A stretch of DNA of 24,253 nt from Lenisia limosa (Eukaryota; Breviatea), in the NCBI GenBank assembly GCA_001655205.1, contig LPNZ01006814.1:1-24253 (forward strand), written 5' to 3'. Both the position numbers and the translations under genes were made by a program. Shown here piece by piece: positions 21,051 through 24,253 of the stretch (within the stretch, counting starts at the first letter, position 1; every line of letters starts with the position of its first letter). Below the pieces are notes generated by a model that saw nothing but the letters and a program-made list of their open reading frames with translations, had not been told where the DNA came from and made no database searches.

Positions 21051-23098
21051 ATCGATACTTGACTTGGCTTCCATCACGGCTTTGTATCATTCGCGCAATC
21101 TGTGGATATATTATTGACTATGCAGGGAATCATGAGAAATTAAAATGTGCTTATCAGGGAATGTGCAGGGAATTGTGAAAAATTAAAATATTGTTCCTAA
21201 AATATGAAAAATTTTCACATTTAGCTATTTAGGAATTCAATAATCTGATGGAAGAATACGCCTAGTGTGGCACTTTAAAAATTGTGATATATTTCATTGA
21301 AAACAGCTACTATTATATGATGCATATTGTATATACGGTGACCAGGATGGTAAATCAGTCAAGACTTATCCCATATGATATATTACAATATTATTGTCAT
21401 TGGTAAAATAACGATATTTACCCGAAAATCGAGAATAACTGAGGAAACAATTTGATTTCTTTGCGAAGCCAACTTAAGATGTCAGATTACATATTGTTTT
21501 TTTCTTTTTCTTTTTCGTTTTGCCCACCAACCTTTGCCCAACCGCGGCCATGTTTGACCAACCCGGCACGCAGAATGTCATCTTCCTCTTCACTCCATGA
21601 ACCTAGGGGATAAGCAACCTTTCTCTTAATGTCACGATCATAAGGGGTAATAGCAAATAATCAAGCTGAGGAAGTAAAATTCACCACAGTAGAGATCATA
21701 TTATGTCTTGCCCAACTAACCACAGTAGAGATCATCTTTGAAGAGTTTTCGAGGTCCAATTTCGTCATATTTCGTTCCAACTGAGTAAAATTGGAAAATC
21801 AATCAAACAAAAATACCCACATCAACTGTTGGCTGACAACACAACAAAAAAACAAAGCGCACTCAGTCGCTTCTGCATCACCCACATCGTAAAATGGTAA
21901 AGCTCATACCTCTGGCGGCTTTTGAGGAAGGGGAATTCAGAGTGCTGCCTTTCCGGGACCTTTTACGCCGTTCGTCGTCTGATTCCCCGGCGCTATACTC
22001 CTGCAAGCGTGACAACTAGGGAGCCTTCCTTTTCTACACAGATTCCCAAAAGCAAGCGTCACAATTAGGGATTCCCTGCGCTTCAGAAAAAGAGCGAAAT
22101 ATCGTTATTTATCAAGGATTTATCGAGAGATGAGGTCTTTTTTGGGACCATAGAGAAGCCCTAATGACAATAGTATGTACAGTGATTTCTCAAGAAAAAT
22201 AGGTAAAGACTTGTCACTGTACATGTCTAGTGCCATTATGTAAACTCCATGTGATCTTCAAGTTTTCCTTTCAGATTGTTGGTTTTTTTTAAAATAAATG
22301 AGACAATTATGAGTTTGTAGTAAAATTTCCCAGAATTATTACGCCCTTTATTCTCATACAAACAAAAAATAACTTCAAACTTATCCTGTTCGACCTTGTC
22401 TTTGGTATTATCGATATGTATGACTTTTCGTTTGCGGAATAAAAAGTAATAAAAAAAAAGGGCAGAAACAAAGGAAACAAACGCAACACATGTACAAATA
22501 AGGCAACCAATGTCGAAATAGACTTAATTTAAGACTAGGAACAGTGAATGGAAACTGTTAAAACAGAGGTGATCAAATTATTCGTAATTCATTAATTAGC
22601 ACGCTACTCTCATCTTCACGTAACTCAAGATGATGGAAGAGAGAAAGCGATTCATCAAGAGAGACAAACCAGCAGTAACAAAACACCCCCTCAAACCTTG
22701 TCATTTTCGTCGTTAATTGAATCAACATAGCCTTGGGATAGCCTGTTGTCTTCCTCCTGAAGCCTCCTGACAAGATCGAGGGAAGCTTGAAGGTTGTCGT
22801 CCCCCATTGTACTGTTCTTGGCTATGTAACTTGCATTTGGGTCTTCTAATATATGTAACTCCTCAGAAATATTGCTTTAGTGAGTTGGAAAGGTTTGGAA
22901 AGGCAGCCTCAAGCAAGGCAGCCCATTACTTACAAATACGCCAAAAGTGGCGCCACGTAATTTCTCCTTAGCTGGTCGAGAGTTTTTTGATTCTTTCTCC
23001 CGACCAGCTCCCGACATACATCCTTCATCCTTGTATATAGTACTCTTCCCGTCATAACACAAAAGAACGCAAGAACAAGGATGTGCGCTGTCGTTCAC
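21051..23098 (-). CDS. MYSM1-like: SANT/Myb-domain exons, probable N-terminal half of the MYSM1-like gene
   Basis: Exons on the minus strand: one ending 22934 (from about 23098; KDEGCMSGAGREKESKN...), 22861-22697, 22000-21910, 21780-21721, 21602-21532 and 21099-21051. Phases chain exactly (0>0>1>1>0>1). Exon 22861 is acidic and helical (SLDLVRRLQEEDNRLSQ); 22000 is Ser/Arg/Lys-rich (DDERRKRSRKGSTL), like a nuclear linker. Exon 21602 encodes SWSEEEDDILRAGLVKHGRG and ends WAK; exon 21099 continues IARMIQSRDGSQVKYR. Together they form one SANT/Myb repeat with conserved Trp residues, the acidic EEED run and the recognition-helix pattern (RDGSQVKYR, like SRTGSQV+S). MYSM1 has the order acidic N-terminus, SANT, SWIRM, MPN, and the MPN exons lie downstream on the same strand. 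No SWIRM exon was found; it may sit in the gap at 20935-21024 or between 17.5 and 21 kb. A separate Myb gene is possible. Confidence 0.7.
21337..21376. mobile_element. Partial mariner-type MITE (family 2)
   Basis: GGTGACCAGGATGG followed by AATCAGTCAAGACTTATCCC, truncated before the right TIR. Confidence 0.4.
21781..21850 (-). repeat. Intron-3'-end repeat, MYSM1-like exon 21780
   Basis: On the minus strand: GTCAGCCAACAGTTGATGTG, TTTTTGTTTGATTGA, TTTTCCAATTTTACTCAG, then the exon. Confidence 0.8.
22066..22163. mobile_element. hAT-type MITE (family 1b)
   Basis: Left end TAGGGATTCCCTGCGCTTC, inner AATATCGTTATTTATCAAGG, right end GGGACCATAGAGAAGCCCTA. Flanks GTCACAAT and ATGACAAT match at 6 of 8. 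Confidence 0.65.
22179..22222. mobile_element. Very short mariner-type MITE (family 2)
   Basis: TACAGTGATTTCTCAAG at the left and AAGACTTGTCACTGTA at the right give a 44-bp palindromic element with TA flanks. Confidence 0.5.
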
Positions 23099-23548
23099 AG
23101 GTAGCCCAGCTTTCCTGTTTTTACTCCGCGGTTCTCTTCTCCTTAGTATCGTCCCTGCAGTGAAGGTTTGTGTATTTGATTATAAGAGCTTGCTTTTGTA
23201 GTGAAGGTTTGTGTATTTGTATATTGTAAGAGCTTGCTTTTGGGGAGGATCATTGTCTCACTCTCCTTTTGTTTCTCTTTTGCTCATAGATTCCCTGGCC
23301 AATATTAATTTTCTTCGCTGAGTTCTGAGTTAATTTACTATTTTGTTATCCCCTTTATGAAAGATGGGTTGAGCTTCAATCGTGAATCGTGGGATAGTAT
23401 CAGGCTTGATCCATGTTTTCGATTCTTGCACGTGAACTATAAGTGATACCATATGATAACCTGACAATGGCCACCCCCCCCCCTGTCATATGAATGCTGC
23501 CGTTCTTCTTGTTTGTTTTGCTTGAATTAACACCACATTAGCATCAAG
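23099..23548. promoter_or_regulatory. Divergent intergenic region with tandem duplication
   Basis: Lies between the most upstream minus-strand exon seen and the ATG at 23549. 23159-23241 is a tandem duplication of about 40 bp (AGTGAAGGTTTGTGTATTTG ... TAAGAGCTTGCTTTTG twice). A C-run is at 23474. No clear core promoter motif. Confidence 0.4.
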
Positions 23549-24040
23549 ATGACTGGAGAGGAGGACAGCTTCCTTCTTTGCTTCCTTGAAACAGTAGGGG
23601 ACAAGAGATGCCTTTAACGTTTGATTCTGTCATAACTAGGACTTCCCTACAGTCTCATAAAGACCGGTAAAATGTCGATGTCATCAAGAATTTATTAGAA
23701 AATCCGTCTTTTTGGAACCCTAGGGAAGCCCTAGTCATAACTATTCTTTTGACCTCCCCCGTAATAAAAGTGTGGATTTCATTTTATGAATCTAGTATAT
23801 CAAGTTGTTTCATAAATTTCCACTATGTATGCTGAATGATGGGATGCGGTGCTTCAGAAGCGANNNNNNNNNNNNNNNNNNNNNNNNNNNNNNNNNNNNN
23901 NNNNNNNNNNTTGTTATACCCTCGTGTGTCGTCAGCCAACTGAGTTGATTTTTTTTGTTTCATAAATTTGCACTTTACCCCCGCAGGTTCCATGTCAATA
24001 TGATGCCAGACAAGTGCCAAACTTTAATGCGGTGCAAGAG
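23549..24040 (+). CDS. First two exons of an unidentified plus-strand gene
   Basis: Exon 1, 23549-23593, is 15 codons from ATG (MTGEEDSFLLCFLET) with donor GTAGGG. Exon 2, 23987-24040, is 18 codons (VPCQYDARQVPNFNAVQE) between a CCCCCGCAG acceptor and a GTGAGA donor. Both junctions are phase 0. The 393-nt intron holds a complete hAT-type MITE, an assembly gap and an intron-3'-end repeat that runs into the acceptor. The rest of the gene lies to the right of the window. The start faces away from the minus-strand MYSM1-like gene about 450 bp to the left. Confidence 0.6.
23637..23733. mobile_element. hAT-type MITE (family 1b), intact
   Basis: Left TIR TAGGACTTCCCTACAGTC, right TIR GGAACCCTAGGGAAGCCCTA. 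An exact 8-bp target duplication GTCATAAC flanks it at 23629-23636 and 23734-23741. It sits in the first intron of the 23549 gene. Confidence 0.85.
23911..23986 (+). repeat. Intron-3'-end repeat, exon 23987
   Basis: ACCCTCGTGTGTCGTCAGCC, AACTGAGTTGATTTTTTTTG, TTTCATAAATTTGCAC, TTTACCCCCGCAG, then exon 2 of the 23549 gene. The left side is an assembly gap. Confidence 0.8.
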
Positions 24041-24253
24041 GTGAGAGGGGGGCTTGGTTGACTGCTAAGATATTCCATTTAAGTTATAAGGGGCGGAGGT
24101 GAATACTGATTCAGCCTTAAAAGATGTCATATACACCATATACATACATAGACTCATAAATTATGTTATTCGGCTACACATAAAGTGACCGGGATAAAAT
24201 CGGTCAAGACTGTACATATACTCTCAATTTTTCAAACATAACTCGGCATACGA
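24041..24253. other. Intron of the 23549 gene to the window edge
   Basis: Begins with donor GTGAGA, holds a partial mariner-type MITE at 24184 and no further exon. Confidence 0.45.
24184..24216. mobile_element. Partial mariner-type MITE (family 2)
   Basis: AAGTGACCGGGATAAAATCG then GTCAAGACTGTA near the right edge of the window; the central part is deleted. Confidence 0.4.

Larger units (their letters stand above)
438..23910. other. Assembly gaps (12 N runs)
   Basis: N runs at 438-454, 597-654, 1209-1269, 2570-2750, 6384-6575, 8877-8993, 9419-9480, 13911-13975, 16448-16508, 17733-17850, 20935-21024 and 23864-23910. Several begin directly after homopolymers: A18 at 579, G-run at 1197, C-runs at 8863 and 9407. 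Gaps remove part of ZIP exon 5, the seipin TM2 exon and the MPN exon at 16.5 kb. Confidence 0.95.

Overview
This is a eukaryotic nuclear window: AT-rich, intron-dense, with 12 N-filled assembly gaps. No rRNA, tRNA, CRISPR or prokaryotic signal was seen. The longest single-frame ORFs are short because genes are split into many exons of about 40-170 nt. I rebuilt exons by eye from GT/AG sites, intron phase and protein-family conservation. The exact organism cannot be named; an intron-rich invertebrate or protist fits.

Layout. (1) 222-2406, minus: a ZIP/GufA-type metal transporter (SLC39A11-like), six exons, open at both ends. (2) 2903-3706, plus: an unidentified 3-exon gene of about 230 aa with a lysine-rich C-terminus, converging on (3) 5042-3935, minus: an unidentified 4-exon gene of about 180 aa. 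(4) 5326-11377, plus: a nearly complete seipin gene (lipid-droplet/ER protein), divergent from gene 3. The 283-bp intergenic space between them holds a MITE and a perfect 84-bp palindrome. (5) 11378-13287: gene-poor AT-rich spacer. (6) 23.0-13.3 kb, minus: exons for a SANT/Myb domain (21.6-21.05 kb) and for a JAMM/MPN metalloprotease domain with a complete HxHx7Sx2D motif (17.5-15.26 kb), followed by a long Ser/Pro/Thr-rich tail. SANT plus MPN is the architecture of the histone H2A deubiquitinase MYSM1, so these are probably one gene, although the middle is not resolved. (7) 18161 to about 19038, plus: an unidentified gene that would lie nested, antisense, inside that large gene. (8) 23549 to the edge, plus: the first two exons of a gene divergent from (6).

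Mobile DNA. The window is full of short non-autonomous elements: about 14 copies of a palindromic hAT-type MITE (TIR TAGGGCTTC..., two copies with exact 8-bp target duplications), several copies of a mariner-type MITE (TIR CAGTGACC, TA target) and two copies of a third family. 

The most unusual signal is a separate repeat family found only at the 3' ends of introns. At least eight copies occur in the four genes ZIP, seipin, MYSM1-like and the 23.5-kb gene. Each is in the sense orientation of its host gene and runs directly into the splice acceptor, which is the pattern expected of introner-like, intron-generating elements. The seipin gene links to lipid storage, the ZIP gene to metal transport and the MYSM1-like gene to chromatin; nothing suggests they work together.
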